From contig NZ_NWVC01000001.1 of assembly GCF_002374855.1 (NCBI RefSeq), positions 863,054 through 927,053 on the forward strand: DNA of 64,000 bases, in the 5' to 3' direction. A model generated the notes under the pieces. The model ran no database searches and had not been told where the DNA came from. It saw only the letters and a list, made by a program, of their open reading frames with translations. The translations under genes and the position numbers were made by a program. Below are positions 8,889-17,194 of this stretch, piece after piece. This stretch comes from Sphingomonas adhaesiva. Lineage in GTDB: Bacteria > Pseudomonadota > Alphaproteobacteria > Sphingomonadales > Sphingomonadaceae. Every line of letters starts with the position of its first letter. The stretch's first letter is position 1.

Positions 8889-8906
8889 GTTTAACGCGTT
8901 TAACGT
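8889..8906. promoter_or_regulatory. Direct-repeat operator of the toxin-antitoxin operon
   Basis: Two back-to-back nine-base repeats, GTTTAACGC and GTTTAACGT, end ten bases before the antitoxin start codon on the minus strand. Nine-base spacing and this position suit two RHH dimers binding side by side and blocking the promoter. This is inferred from layout. Confidence 0.5.
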
Positions 8907-8988
8907 AGTGACTTGGCCGCAAGGACGCAACCGGCTTTTGACTCGCATCGTCCCATCGTCGCACGTTGCGCGGCGGGGGGACTTCATC

Positions 8989-9513
8989 GTGACGATTCGC
9001 ACACGCCTGTTACCGGCCGCCGCGCTGCTCTCGGCGACCATCGCGCTCGGGCCGGCGACCGCACGCCCACCATCGGTCGGCCAGGTCGCGCCGGCCTTCA
9101 CGCTCACCACGATCGACGGCGCGAAGATCACGTCCGATCAGCTGCGCGGGCAGGTGGTGATCTTGAACTATTGGGCGACCTGGTGCGGACCGTGCCGGCA
9201 GGAACTGCCGCTGCTCGATGCCTATTACGCGCTGCAACAGCGCCACGGCCTGCGCGTATTCGCCGCGATGACGGAGGATTCGCTTCCAATATCGAGGATG
9301 AAGCCGCTGTTCGCCGCGCTGCACATCACGCCCGTCCGCCGGATGACCGGTGCGTATCGCGATATCACCGCGCTGCCGACCAACTACGTCATCGATCGCG
9401 CCGGGCGCATCCGCTACGCCGCAGCCGGCGCGTTCACGCTCGACGATCTCAACCGCGTGATCGTCCCGCTGCTGAAGGAGCCGGCGCCCGCGCCCGCCGC
9501 GCCGGCGGCATAG
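8989..9513 (+). CDS. TlpA-like thioredoxin-fold protein, exported
   Basis: Predicted periplasmic thiol-disulfide oxidoreductase or reductase of the TlpA/ResA type. I choose GTG 8989 (after CGGCGGGGGG), which gives 174 residues with a signal peptide, MTIRTRLLPAAALLSATIAL, cut near ATA-RP. An earlier in-frame start would put basic residues ahead of it. The active site is WATWCGPCRQELP (CxxC) at about residue 63. It is followed by the AhpC/TSA-like pattern and a cis-Pro region, ALPTNYVIDRAGRI. It lies alone on the plus strand, convergent with pgk. No cytochrome c maturation genes are adjacent, so the target is unknown. Confidence 0.85.
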   Translation: MTIRTRLLPAAALLSATIALGPATARPPSVGQVAPAFTLTTIDGAKITSDQLRGQVVILNYWATWCGPCRQELPLLDAYYALQQRHGLRVFAAMTEDSLPISRMKPLFAALHITPVRRMTGAYRDITALPTNYVIDRAGRIRYAAAGAFTLDDLNRVIVPLLKEPAPAPAAPAA

Positions 9514-9530
9514 CGCGGGCGGCCGGCGCC

Positions 9531-10724
9531 TCAGTCGCGCAGCAGCGCCGCCACGCCGGGCAGCTCGCGCCCTTCCATCCACTCCAGGAACGCGCCGCCC
9601 GCGGTCGAGACGAAGGTGAACGATTCGCCCGCGCCCGCGTGGTTCAGCGCCGCGACCGTGTCGCCGCCGCCCGCCACCGACACCAGGCTGCCTTCCTTGG
9701 TCAGCGCCGCCGCGGTCCGCGCCAGCGCCACCGTGGCGGCGTCGAACGGCGCGGTCTCGAACGCGCCCAGCGGGCCGTTCCACACCAGCGTCCGGCATGT
9801 CTTCAGCACGTCGCCCAGCGCCTCGACCGCGGCGGGGCCGACGTCCAGGATCATCTCGTCCGCCGCCACTTCATGCACGTTGACGGTGCGCGTCGGCGGG
9901 TTCGCCCTGAATTCCTTGGCGACCACCACGTCATACGGCAGGTGCACGGTGCACCCGGCCTTGTCGGCGGCGTCCAGGATCTCCTCGGCGGTGCCGGTCA
10001 GGTCATGCTCGCACAGGCTCTTGCCCACGTCGACGCCGCGCGCCGCCAGGAAGGTGTTGGCCATACCGCCGCCGATGATGAGGTGATCGACCTTCGCCAC
10101 CAGGTGCTTGAGCACGTCCAGCTTGGTCGACACCTTCGCCCCGCCGACGACCGCCGCGACCGGATGCTCGGGCGTGCCCAGCGCCTTTTCCAGCGCATCC
10201 AGTTCCGCTTCCATCGCGCGCCCGGCGAACGCGGGCAGCGCATGCGCCAGCCCCTCGGTCGAGGCGTGCGCGCGGTGCGCCGCGGAAAACGCGTCGTTGA
10301 CGTACAGCTCGCCCAGCGCGGCGAACCGCGCGACCACCGCCGGATCGTTCTTCTCCTCGCCGCCGAAGAAGCGCGTGTTCTCCAGGACGCCGATATCGCC
10401 CGGCTGCATCGTCGCCACCGCGTCGGCGGCGCCTTCCCAGTCGACGTAGCGGACCGGACGGCCCAGCACCGCCTCATACGGCGTGACGATCTGCGCCAGC
10501 GACGTCTCCGCGGACGGCACGCCCTTGGGGCGGCCAAAATGCGCCAGCACCAGCACGATCGCGCCCTTGTCGGCCAGTTCGGCGACCGTCGCGACGGTGG
10601 CGCGCAGCCGCGTGTCGTCGGTGACGCGGCCATCGGCCAGCGGCACGTTCAGATCCTCGCGCACCAGCACGCGGCGGCCGTGGACTTCACCGATATCATC
10701 CAGCGTTCGGAACGACTTGGTCAT
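9531..10724 (-). CDS. pgk: Phosphoglycerate kinase
   Basis: Transfers phosphate from 1,3-bisphosphoglycerate to ADP in glycolysis. The ATG at 10724 gives 397 residues, the usual size. The N-terminal substrate site is seen in [11 protein letters not shown] and [11 protein letters not shown]. The nucleotide domain shows [20 protein letters not shown] and the C-terminal [12 protein letters not shown]. The start overlaps the MOSC gene stop (ATGA), so the two are translationally coupled. The gap gene lies upstream on the same strand beyond a 97-base spacer that contains an inverted repeat. Confidence 0.97.
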   Translation of the reverse strand: MTKSFRTLDDIGEVHGRRVLVREDLNVPLADGRVTDDTRLRATVATVAELADKGAIVLVLAHFGRPKGVPSAETSLAQIVTPYEAVLGRPVRYVDWEGAADAVATMQPGDIGVLENTRFFGGEEKNDPAVVARFAALGELYVNDAFSAAHRAHASTEGLAHALPAFAGRAMEAELDALEKALGTPEHPVAAVVGGAKVSTKLDVLKHLVAKVDHLIIGGGMANTFLAARGVDVGKSLCEHDLTGTAEEILDAADKAGCTVHLPYDVVVAKEFRANPPTRTVNVHEVAADEMILDVGPAAVEALGDVLKTCRTLVWNGPLGAFETAPFDAATVALARTAAALTKEGSLVSVAGGGDTVAALNHAGAGESFTFVSTAGGAFLEWMEGRELPGVAALLRD

Positions 10725-11179
10725 GATTCCTCGATCCTGATTGCATCGTCGAGCGCGATCCATCCGCCCTCGACCACCATCGCACAAGCGCCGCCGCGCC
10801 AGTCGGGCGTCAACGCCGCGCGCAGGCCATCGGCCAATGCCTCCATCCGCTCGCACGGATCGCATTCGCGCGTGATCTCCAGCACCACGTCGGCACCGAT
10901 CCGCAGCCGCACGCCCGGCACCCTGGGCAGGTCGATCCCGTCGACCAGCAGGTTGGCGCGCCGTTCCTGCCAGCCGATGCGATGCCCCACCGCGGCCATC
11001 GCCCCGTCCCAGTCGCCGCGCTCGATCAGCGTGACCTGCCGCTTGTACGGCTTGCCGCGCATCGCGCCGCGGAAATCGCCGTGGATCCCGCCGTCGCGCG
11101 TCACCTCGACCCGCTCGACCAGCTCCATCGGCGCGCGCGACCGGGCATGGCGCGCGATGCCCAGCAAGCGGCCGGTCAT
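10721..11179 (-). CDS. MOSC domain protein
   Basis: MOSC (MoCo sulfurase C-terminal) domain protein of 152 residues from ATG 11179. An alternative ATG at 11194 lies at the edge of an extragenic repeat and has no better ribosome site. Landmarks are [23 protein letters not shown] near the N-terminus, [13 protein letters not shown] in the middle, and [11 protein letters not shown], which holds the conserved cysteine thought to carry sulfur in the family. Stand-alone MOSC proteins are linked to molybdenum cofactor or sulfur transfer, but the substrate is unknown. Its place between gap and pgk, overlapping pgk, gives no obvious functional hint. Confidence 0.8.
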   Translation of the reverse strand: MTGRLLGIARHARSRAPMELVERVEVTRDGGIHGDFRGAMRGKPYKRQVTLIERGDWDGAMAAVGHRIGWQERRANLLVDGIDLPRVPGVRLRIGADVVLEITRECDPCERMEALADGLRAALTPDWRGGACAMVVEGGWIALDDAIRIEES

Positions 11180-11196
11180 CGCGCGCCCCGCCATGA

Positions 11197-11261
11197 CGTC
11201 ATGCCAGCGAAAGCTGGCATCTCCCGGTTACGGAAAGACCCCAGCTTCCACTGGGGTGACG
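11197..11261. repeat. Paired extragenic inverted repeat (CCAGCGAAAGCTGG family)
   Basis: Left arm CGTCATGCCAGCGAAAGCTG... (11197-11222) and right arm AGACCCCAGCTTCCACTGGG... (11236-11261), in opposite orientation, in the gap between gap and the MOSC gene. The right arm has a few changes from its partner. Other members of the family lie at 20287, 22622 and 31019. Confidence 0.7.
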
Positions 11262-11276
11262 TCTCCGGGGCGCTCA

Positions 11277-12278
11277 TCACCCCAGCTTCGCCATCGCCGT
11301 CGCGGTGTCGACCATGCGGTTGGAGAAGCCCCATTCGTTGTCGTACCAGCTGACGACGCGCACCAGCTTGCCGTCCAGCACCGCGGTTTCCAGGCTGTCG
11401 ACCGTCGAGGAGAACGGCGTGTGGACGATGTCGATCGACACCAGCGGCTCGTCCGAATATTCCAGCACGCCCTTCATCGGGCCTTCCGCCGCGGCCTTCA
11501 GCAGTGCGTTCACCTCGTCGCGGGTGGTGTCGCGCTTCGGAGTGAAGGTCAGGTCGACCAGGCTGCCGTCCGGGGTCGGCACGCGCACCGCCGAACCGTC
11601 CAGCTTGCCCTTCAGCTCGGGCAGCACCTCGCCCACCGCGCGCGCCGCGCCGGTGGTGGTGGGGATCATGCTCATCGCCGCGGCACGCGCGCGGCGCAGG
11701 TCGGGATGGATCTGGTCCAGGATCTTCTGGTCGTTGGTATAGGCGTGGATGGTGGTCATCAGCCCGCGTTCGATGCCGATCGCGTCGTTCAGCACCTTGG
11801 CCACCGGCGCCAGGCAGTTGGTGGTGCACGATGCGTTCGACACGATCGTGTGCCCGGCCTCCAGCTTGTCGTGGTTCACGCCGTAGACGATGGTCAGGTC
11901 GACGCCCTTGGCCGGGGCGGAGATCAGCACCTTCTTGGCACCCGCGTCGATGTGCTTCTGCGCGCTGGCGCGGTCGGTGAAGAAGCCGGTGCATTCCAGC
12001 ACCAGGTCGACGCCCAGTTCCTTGTGCGGCAGGTTCGCGGGATCGCGCTCGGCGGTGACGCGGATGCGCTTGCCGTCGATCACCATGTCCTGCCCGTCGG
12101 CCTCGACGGTGCCGGCATACTTGCCGTGCACGCTGTCGCGGCTGAACAGCCAGGCGTTCGACTTGGTATCGGCCAGGTCGTTGATCGCCACCAGTTCCAG
12201 CTCGCTGCCGCGCTCCAGCAATGCGCGCGCCACCAGCCGGCCGATACGTCCGAAGCCGTTGATCGCTACCTTCGTCAT
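11277..12278 (-). CDS. gap: Glyceraldehyde-3-phosphate dehydrogenase, type I
   Basis: Oxidises glyceraldehyde-3-phosphate to 1,3-bisphosphoglycerate with NAD(P)+. The ATG at 12278 sits after GGGAGG and gives 333 residues. The Rossmann start is [20 protein letters not shown]. The catalytic cysteine is in [12 protein letters not shown], and [12 protein letters not shown] near the end is a family signature. The cofactor-selecting region reads [14 protein letters not shown]; the Asp after the second strand suggests NAD preference. Upstream in-frame sequence to 12542 has no similarity and overlaps the small gene on the other strand. Confidence 0.97.
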   Translation of the reverse strand: MTKVAINGFGRIGRLVARALLERGSELELVAINDLADTKSNAWLFSRDSVHGKYAGTVEADGQDMVIDGKRIRVTAERDPANLPHKELGVDLVLECTGFFTDRASAQKHIDAGAKKVLISAPAKGVDLTIVYGVNHDKLEAGHTIVSNASCTTNCLAPVAKVLNDAIGIERGLMTTIHAYTNDQKILDQIHPDLRRARAAAMSMIPTTTGAARAVGEVLPELKGKLDGSAVRVPTPDGSLVDLTFTPKRDTTRDEVNALLKAAAEGPMKGVLEYSDEPLVSIDIVHTPFSSTVDSLETAVLDGKLVRVVSWYDNEWGFSNRMVDTATAMAKLG

Positions 12279-12425
12279 GATGCCTCCCTCGCCCGATATT
12301 CGGTGAACGGCGGGTCTTTGCGCAGGCGCGGGCGCGTCCGTCAACCGCCGCGGCGCGTCGTCCCGTCCGGTAACGGGGCGCGATCGGGCTTGTCGGGGCT
12401 GGCACGCGATCCTATCGCAAGCGCC

Positions 12426-12602
12426 ATGGACAATCCCGCGATCTCCCGGCTCGAAGCCGCCATCGACCGTATCGAACGGGTGGTGGACGAACGCCGCACC
12501 GCCGCCGCCGTGATGGAACGCCGCCACGCATTGCTGCGGCAACGGATGGGCGAGGCGGTGGCCGCGCTGGACGAGATCATCGCGGGCGAAGGGAACGACT
12601 GA
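12426..12602 (+). CDS. Small coiled-coil protein next to zapA
   Basis: 58-residue acidic/basic heptad-like protein, [20 protein letters not shown], then a helix rich in Arg, Ala and Glu. Its TGA overlaps the zapA ATG (TGATG), so it is coupled to zapA. Small helical proteins at this position are common in alphaproteobacteria (DUF4164-like), with unknown function. A role beside ZapA in cell division is only suggested by position. No other domain is visible. Confidence 0.7.
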   Translation: MDNPAISRLEAAIDRIERVVDERRTAAAVMERRHALLRQRMGEAVAALDEIIAGEGND

Positions 12603-12907
12603 TGGCGATCGTCACCCTCAGGATCGGCGACACGACCCACGACGTCGGCTGCCGCGACGGCGGCGAGGACCGGCTGCGCCAGGCTGCCGCGATCATCGAG
12701 GAACATTGGGCCGACGCGCGCCGCGCATCGGGCGCGGGTGGCGCGAACCGCGCATTGCTGCTCGCCGCACTGATGGTCGCGGACCAGCTGATCGACGAAC
12801 GGCAGAAGCCGCCGCCCGAAACGCCGGAGGCCGCCGCGCTCGACCGGCTGACCCGCCGGCTCGAATCGCTTGCCGACGCCCTTGAGAATAAGACGCCGAG
12901 CGCCTAG
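12602..12907 (+). CDS. zapA: Cell division protein ZapA
   Basis: FtsZ-ring-associated protein that stabilises protofilament bundles. The 101-residue protein has the N-terminal beta-rich head, [20 protein letters not shown], with the GxED pattern and a following helix ([12 protein letters not shown]). It ends in a long coiled coil from about residue 50. The start overlaps the preceding small gene. It is followed by 6S RNA and 5-formyltetrahydrofolate cyclo-ligase, the conserved proteobacterial order zapA-ssrS-fau. Confidence 0.92.
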   Translation: MAIVTLRIGDTTHDVGCRDGGEDRLRQAAAIIEEHWADARRASGAGGANRALLLAALMVADQLIDERQKPPPETPEAAALDRLTRRLESLADALENKTPSA

Positions 12908-12911
12908 ATCA

Positions 12912-13085
12912 CCGCGTGGCGGGTTCTGCCCGGTACGAGCCTGAAATTATCCCTGAGGCTATTCATCATCCATGGGGGTTGTCCCTGCCCGGGTCCTGGC
13001 CCGACGCACATGATCCCCACCTGACGTACTGGGCGTCAGTGGATACTTTGGCCAACGGCCATGGCGGTCCCGCCACCCCGCCCCT
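12912..13085 (+). ncRNA. ssrS: 6S RNA
   Basis: Global regulator RNA that mimics an open promoter and binds RNA polymerase. Position is the main evidence: it fills the gap between zapA and the 5-formyltetrahydrofolate cyclo-ligase gene, where 6S RNA lies in most proteobacteria. The sequence supports a long hairpin closed by GTGGCGGG (12916-12923) pairing with CCCGCCAC (13069-13076). Inner complementary runs surround an unpaired central region near CTGAAATTATCCCTGAGG. Ends are approximate; I did not compute a covariance-model score. Confidence 0.8.
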
Positions 13086-13124
13086 TCCCGCTTGCGCACC
13101 CCCGTCCTTCGCACAGGAGCCGCG

Positions 13125-13667
13125 ATGACCGACAAGCGCCCGTTGCGCACCGCGATCCGCGCCGCGCGCGACGCCTTCGCCGCCGCCCCGCACCTGCCGA
13201 TCGGCGTCGATCCGGCGTTCGAGGCGCTGCTGGCCCCGGGCCTGGTCGTCGCCAGCTACATCCCGATCGGCAGCGAGGCGGATCCGGCCCCGCTGGAGCG
13301 CGCGGCGACCGCGCTGGGATGCCGGCTGGCCTTGCCGCATGTCGTCGACCGCGCGACTCCGCTGCGCTTCCTGCGCTGGGATCCTGAGGTGGTGCTGGGC
13401 AGCGGCCCGTTCGGGCTGAGCCAGCCCGCCGCCGATGCCGAGCCGCTCGCCCCCGATATCGTGCTGACCCCGCTGGTCGCGTTCGACCGCGCGCGCAACC
13501 GGCTGGGCCAGGGCGCGGGCCATTACGACCGCGCCTTCGCCGCCTGGCCCGATGCGCGCCGGATCGGCGTCGCGTGGAGCGTGCAGGAAGTCGCGGCCAT
13601 CCCCGCCGATTCGTGGGATGTGCCGCTCCACGCCATCGCCACCGAACGCGAATGGATCGCCGCATGA
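13125..13667 (+). CDS. 5-formyltetrahydrofolate cyclo-ligase
   Basis: Converts 5-formyl-THF to 5,10-methenyl-THF with ATP, cytoplasmic. ATG 13125 follows AGGAG by six bases and gives 180 residues. The family marks are the basic N-terminus RTAIRAARD, SYIPIGSEADP, the GCRLALPHV strand, and the nucleotide/folate motif NRLGQGAGHYDR near residue 140. Together with zapA and 6S RNA it completes the conserved cluster. Its stop overlaps the start of the next gene (ATGA). The gene is sometimes called fau or ygfA. Confidence 0.93.
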   Translation: MTDKRPLRTAIRAARDAFAAAPHLPIGVDPAFEALLAPGLVVASYIPIGSEADPAPLERAATALGCRLALPHVVDRATPLRFLRWDPEVVLGSGPFGLSQPAADAEPLAPDIVLTPLVAFDRARNRLGQGAGHYDRAFAAWPDARRIGVAWSVQEVAAIPADSWDVPLHAIATEREWIAA

Positions 13668-13870
13668 CGCCGTCCTGGCGCAAGCCGGCGGGGATGCTCG
13701 CGATCCTGGCGCTGATCGTCGTGTGGTGCGTCGCGATCGCGTCGCTGTCGGCGGTCGTCGGCGGCTGGCCGTGGCCGGTGCAGGCGGTCTTCTACCTCGT
13801 CACCGGGATCGTGTGGATCGCGCCGCTCAAACCGCTGCTACGCTGGATGGAAACCGGGCGCTGGCGGTAG
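13664..13870 (+). CDS. Small two-helix membrane protein (DUF2842-like)
   Basis: 68-residue inner-membrane protein with two hydrophobic segments, about residues 10-32 and 38-58. A motif of the form GGWPWPVQAVFYLVTGIVWI ends in KPLLRWME. These features match the alphaproteobacterial DUF2842 family, whose function is unknown. The start is inside the stop of the folate gene, so it is coupled to it. Confidence 0.75.
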   Translation: MTPSWRKPAGMLAILALIVVWCVAIASLSAVVGGWPWPVQAVFYLVTGIVWIAPLKPLLRWMETGRWR

Positions 13871-13876
13871 CGCGCG

Positions 13877-14359
13877 TCAGCCCGCGGGGGTATCGTCGTC
13901 CTGCTGGCGCGCCTCCCCGCCGTCGCGGCGGATGAAGCTGATCTTCCCCTGCGGCTCCAGGATCGCCCAGTCGACATCGGTCATCCGCGCGATCCCCGCC
14001 AGCCGCATCTCCGATTCGACCTCCGCGCGCGTCATGCGGTCGCGGTGCAACTGGTGTTCCAGCAGCTCGCCGTGCCGCACGATGACGCGCGGCGCCCCCT
14101 CCAGCGCGGTCTTCAGCCGCGGAAAGCGATACGCCAGCCACCCCAGCACCAGCCCCCAGAAGGAAAAGGTGACGATCGCCAGCGTCGCGCCGGTCAGGCT
14201 GAAGTCGTTGTGCGTCACCCCCTGCTGGATCAAGTCGCCCATCACCACCAGCACGACGACCTCGAACGGCGTCATCTGCCCCAGCTCGCGCTTGCCCAGC
14301 AGCCGGACCAGCCCGAACAGGATGAAGAACATCGCGGTGGCGCGCAGCACGATATCCAT
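13877..14359 (-). CDS. DUF421/YetF-family membrane protein
   Basis: 160-residue protein with three N-terminal transmembrane segments (about residues 5-25, 32-52 and 58-80), then a soluble domain. The N-terminus RLLGKRELGQMTPFEVVVLV and the later PRVIVRHGELLEHQLHRDRM are the hallmarks of the YetF/DUF421 family. Members are linked to spore or envelope functions elsewhere, but the activity is not known. ATG 14359 shares its A with the stop of the upstream membrane protein gene. The last ten residues are hydrophilic and Asp-rich. Confidence 0.85.
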   Translation of the reverse strand: MDIVLRATAMFFILFGLVRLLGKRELGQMTPFEVVVLVVMGDLIQQGVTHNDFSLTGATLAIVTFSFWGLVLGWLAYRFPRLKTALEGAPRVIVRHGELLEHQLHRDRMTRAEVESEMRLAGIARMTDVDWAILEPQGKISFIRRDGGEARQQDDDTPAG

Positions 14360-14880
14360 CAGGGCAGCACCCGCATCGTCACCGGTACGCGCGCCAGCTC
14401 CCGCTCGCCGTCCAGCAGCGTCACGTCGCCGCGCGTGCCGATCGTCAGCGGCGGGTTGATCTGCCCGTCGATTTTCACCTCCAGCCGCTCACCGGCGGCC
14501 AGCGGCCCGTAATGAAGGTGCCAGCGCCCGTCGCGAAACGCCTCCGTCTCGGCGGCGGGCAGCTGGGTGTTGATCGTCATGTCGCGCCACAGCGCGGGCG
14601 GTACCGCCACCACCGCATCGGCGATCGGGCGCCGCGCCGCCACGGTGACGATCGTTTCGAAGAACAGCCCGCTGCGCAGCGTGCGCGGCGTCTTGACGGT
14701 CAGGACGGCGTCCGGGGCGTCCGCCCGCATCGCCGGCGACCGCGCGCCCCCCAGCATCCCCGTTAGCGCGAGCATCAGCACGCCCCCCAGCAGCAGCATC
14801 GCTACCGGCGTGGCATAGGCCGCGCGCCGGCGACGAACGGTGTGATCGGCCTGCAATCCATCGGGATACCCGCGCGCCAT
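14359..14880 (-). CDS. Membrane-anchored protein of unknown function
   Basis: 173-residue protein from ATG 14880 (MARGYPDGLQADHTVRRRRA) with a single hydrophobic segment at about residues 22-45. The C-terminal part is predicted extracytoplasmic and beta-rich, with SGLFFETIVTVAARRPI and ALWRDMTINTQLP. That part looks like a small immunoglobulin-like or jelly-roll domain, but I do not recognise a named family. It is coupled to the YetF-like gene by a TGATG overlap, so the two may work together in the membrane. Confidence 0.7.
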   Translation of the reverse strand: MARGYPDGLQADHTVRRRRAAYATPVAMLLLGGVLMLALTGMLGGARSPAMRADAPDAVLTVKTPRTLRSGLFFETIVTVAARRPIADAVVAVPPALWRDMTINTQLPAAETEAFRDGRWHLHYGPLAAGERLEVKIDGQINPPLTIGTRGDVTLLDGERELARVPVTMRVLP

Positions 14881-14967
14881 CCGGATCCAGCTCCTGCAGT
14901 GCAGGAAGCATAACGATCGGTAATGGCGGGGGTTTCCACGCAATACGCTGCGGACAACCGCAGGGGA

Positions 14968-15044
<77 letters not shown>

Positions 15045-15097
15045 TTGGAGAAGCGTGAGGCGCGCCAACTAGGCGGCGCGCCGGGGGCTGTCAACGC

Positions 15098-16324
15098 TTA
15101 TTCGTCGTCTTTTTCACGAACACGCCATCCGCTGCGTCCCTCGCCCGATTTCTGGCGCGTCAGCGTGCCGTGTTCGAACAGGAACCCGGCGATGTCGGGG
15201 CGCCCCGCGGCGGACAGGATGGTCTGCACGATGATAAGGATCGGCACCGCCAGCAGCGCGCCCACCGTGCCCCACACCCATCCCCAGAAGCTGATCGAGA
15301 TGAGGATCATCACCGGGTTGATGGTCAGCCTGTGCCCGACGATCAGCGGCGTCACCACGTTCGCCTCGATCAGGTGCGCGCCATACATGATCGCCGGCGC
15401 CGCCAGCGCGGTCCATACGTCGGAAAAGGTCATCAGCCCGCCCACCGCCAGCAACAGCGCCGCGACGACCGGCCCGAAATAGGGGATGTAGTTCAGCAGT
15501 GCGACGATCCCGCCCCACATCAGCGGGAACGGCATTCCCAGCAGGTGGAGCGCGCCCGCGACGATCGCGCCCAGGGCGACGTTGATCGCGGTGATCGTCC
15601 CCAGATAGCTCGACACGTCGTCGACCATTTCCTGCAGCACGCGCGCGGTCGCCATCGCGCCGCCGAAGCTGGCGCGCCCGGTGATCATCCGCTCGCGCAG
15701 GCGCGTCCAGCCCGACAGGAAGAAGAAGCTGACCAGGATCGCGTAGAACACCTGCACGATCACCGCCGGCGCCGATGTCGCCGCCAGCTCCACGATCGAA
15801 CTGGGCGGCGCCACCGCGGCGGTCGGCGACGGGCGCACGGGCGTGCTGGCGATCTGCCGCAGCGTGCGGTTGGCGTAGCGTTCCAGGCTGGAATACAGGT
15901 CCAGCAGCGGCGCCAGATTGTTCTGGATGCGGTTGATCCGCGTCGGCAGCAATCGGAAGAATTCCGTCGCCGGCACGACGATTGCGGCCAGCGCGATATT
16001 GGCGATGATCAGGAACAGCACCACGCACAGCAGCGCCGCCACCGCCGACGGCAGCCGCCGCCGCTCCAGCCATTCCAGCAGCGGGATCAGCGCCAGCGAC
16101 ACGACCAGCGCCACCGCGGTCGGCATGAAGAATTCCGCACCCTCCTTCAACGCGAAGGGCAGCCCGACCATCAGGCCAAGCCCGGCGGTCAGCGTCAGCG
16201 CCGCGAGCAACCGGTCGCGGCGCAGCGCGATCACCGGATCGCTATCGGGCGACGCGGGATAGCCCAGCGTGTCGGTGGGCGGGACGGCGGCGGCGGCCGG
16301 GGCGGGAGGCGTGGGATCGGACAT
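15098..16324 (-). CDS. AI-2E family transporter (PerM-like permease)
   Basis: Polytopic inner-membrane protein of the AI-2 exporter/PerM family, 408 residues from ATG 16324. An ATG six codons earlier has no ribosome site. Seven to eight hydrophobic segments are present, with a periplasmic region between about residues 110 and 190. The conserved C-terminal core includes FPLMWGGIVALLNYIPYFGP and the later SFWGWVWGTVGALLAVP. The substrate is unknown; members have been tied to autoinducer export, Na+/H+ antiport or general efflux. The N-terminal 35 residues are Pro/Ala-rich. Confidence 0.88.
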   Translation of the reverse strand: MSDPTPPAPAAAAVPPTDTLGYPASPDSDPVIALRRDRLLAALTLTAGLGLMVGLPFALKEGAEFFMPTAVALVVSLALIPLLEWLERRRLPSAVAALLCVVLFLIIANIALAAIVVPATEFFRLLPTRINRIQNNLAPLLDLYSSLERYANRTLRQIASTPVRPSPTAAVAPPSSIVELAATSAPAVIVQVFYAILVSFFFLSGWTRLRERMITGRASFGGAMATARVLQEMVDDVSSYLGTITAINVALGAIVAGALHLLGMPFPLMWGGIVALLNYIPYFGPVVAALLLAVGGLMTFSDVWTALAAPAIMYGAHLIEANVVTPLIVGHRLTINPVMILISISFWGWVWGTVGALLAVPILIIVQTILSAAGRPDIAGFLFEHGTLTRQKSGEGRSGWRVREKDDE

Positions 16325-16396
16325 GATGCGACCTAACGACATTGGAGGAGGCGCAACAAGCGTCGCGAGGGGACAGGACGACCAGCCGGCGCGGCG

Positions 16397-17146
16397 TCAC
16401 CCGCCCGGCGGTGCCGCACCCAGCCCCCCGCCGGCCTCATCCAGGTAGAGATAGTCCGACTCGAACTCGGCCACCCGCGCCATTCGCGGCAGGTCCAGGA
16501 TGCGCACCTGTCCGCGCGCCATGTCCATCAACCCGTCCTCGCGCAGCCGCCGCAGCGTGCGGTTGACGTGCACGCCGGTCAGCCCGCACGCCTCGCCCAG
16601 ATCCTGCTGGGTCAGCGGAAAGGCGAAGACGCCGTCGTTGGCGCGGCCGACCACCCGCAGCCGGTGATAGCTTTCCATGACGACATGCGCGACCCGCCCG
16701 ACCGCGTCGAGCCGCCCCAGCCGGAAGATCCATTCGCGGTGCAGCGCCGCGTCCAGCAGCGTCGATCGCCACATCAGCCGCGTCAGATGCGGGTGCTCCG
16801 CCAGAATCGCGTCGATCCGCGCGTGCGGTACCAGCGCCACCCGCGCCTCGGTCAACGTGCCGACGTCATGGTCCAGCCGCTTCAGCGGATAGCCGTGCAG
16901 GTCGATGAAGTCGCCGGGCAGCTGCAACGCCACCAGCTGCCGGAACCCGTCGCGCGCATCCATGTACCGGCACATCACGCCGTCCAGCAACAATGTGCTG
17001 TACCGCACCGGCTCGCCACGGTGCGTCACGATCGTCCGCGCGGGCAGCGTCTCGACACGCTCCACCGCGGCTTCCAATATGTCCTTCTCCTGCGCCGACA
17101 TGGCGTGGCGACCGCGCCCGCGCAGGAAATCCTTCGTCACCCGCAT
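16397..17146 (-). CDS. Crp/Fnr family transcriptional regulator
   Basis: 249-residue regulator. Residues about 25-135 form the cyclic-nucleotide-binding-type beta roll (RVETLPARTIVTHRGEPVRY, then QLPGDFIDLHGYPL). The C-terminus is a winged helix-turn-helix of the Crp type, with LTQQDLGEACGLTGVHVNRT as the recognition segment at about residues 178-197. There are no Fnr-type N-terminal cysteines, and the phosphate-binding cassette of true cAMP receptors is not conserved, so the signal is unknown. ATG 17146 follows GGGGAGAG. It lies just downstream of the acyl-CoA ligase gene on the same strand. Confidence 0.87.
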   Translation of the reverse strand: MRVTKDFLRGRGRHAMSAQEKDILEAAVERVETLPARTIVTHRGEPVRYSTLLLDGVMCRYMDARDGFRQLVALQLPGDFIDLHGYPLKRLDHDVGTLTEARVALVPHARIDAILAEHPHLTRLMWRSTLLDAALHREWIFRLGRLDAVGRVAHVVMESYHRLRVVGRANDGVFAFPLTQQDLGEACGLTGVHVNRTLRRLREDGLMDMARGQVRILDLPRMARVAEFESDYLYLDEAGGGLGAAPPGG

Positions 17147-17194
17147 CCCGCTCTCCCCGGTAACGGCCAGATGCCGTAACCGCAGCGAAACGAT

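Noticed and set aside
8913..12425. A very long open plus-strand frame (over 1,100 codons) opposite pgk, MOSC and gap
   Set aside because: It is the antisense of well-supported genes, rich in Arg/His, with no domains. Only its last 59 codons, from 12426, form a separate real gene. Long open shadows are common at this GC content.
15060..15083. GGCGCGCC hairpin next to tRNA-Asp as an attachment site
   Set aside because: No integrase, no direct repeat of the tRNA 3' end and no island-like change in gene content nearby; it is more likely a terminator of the permease gene.
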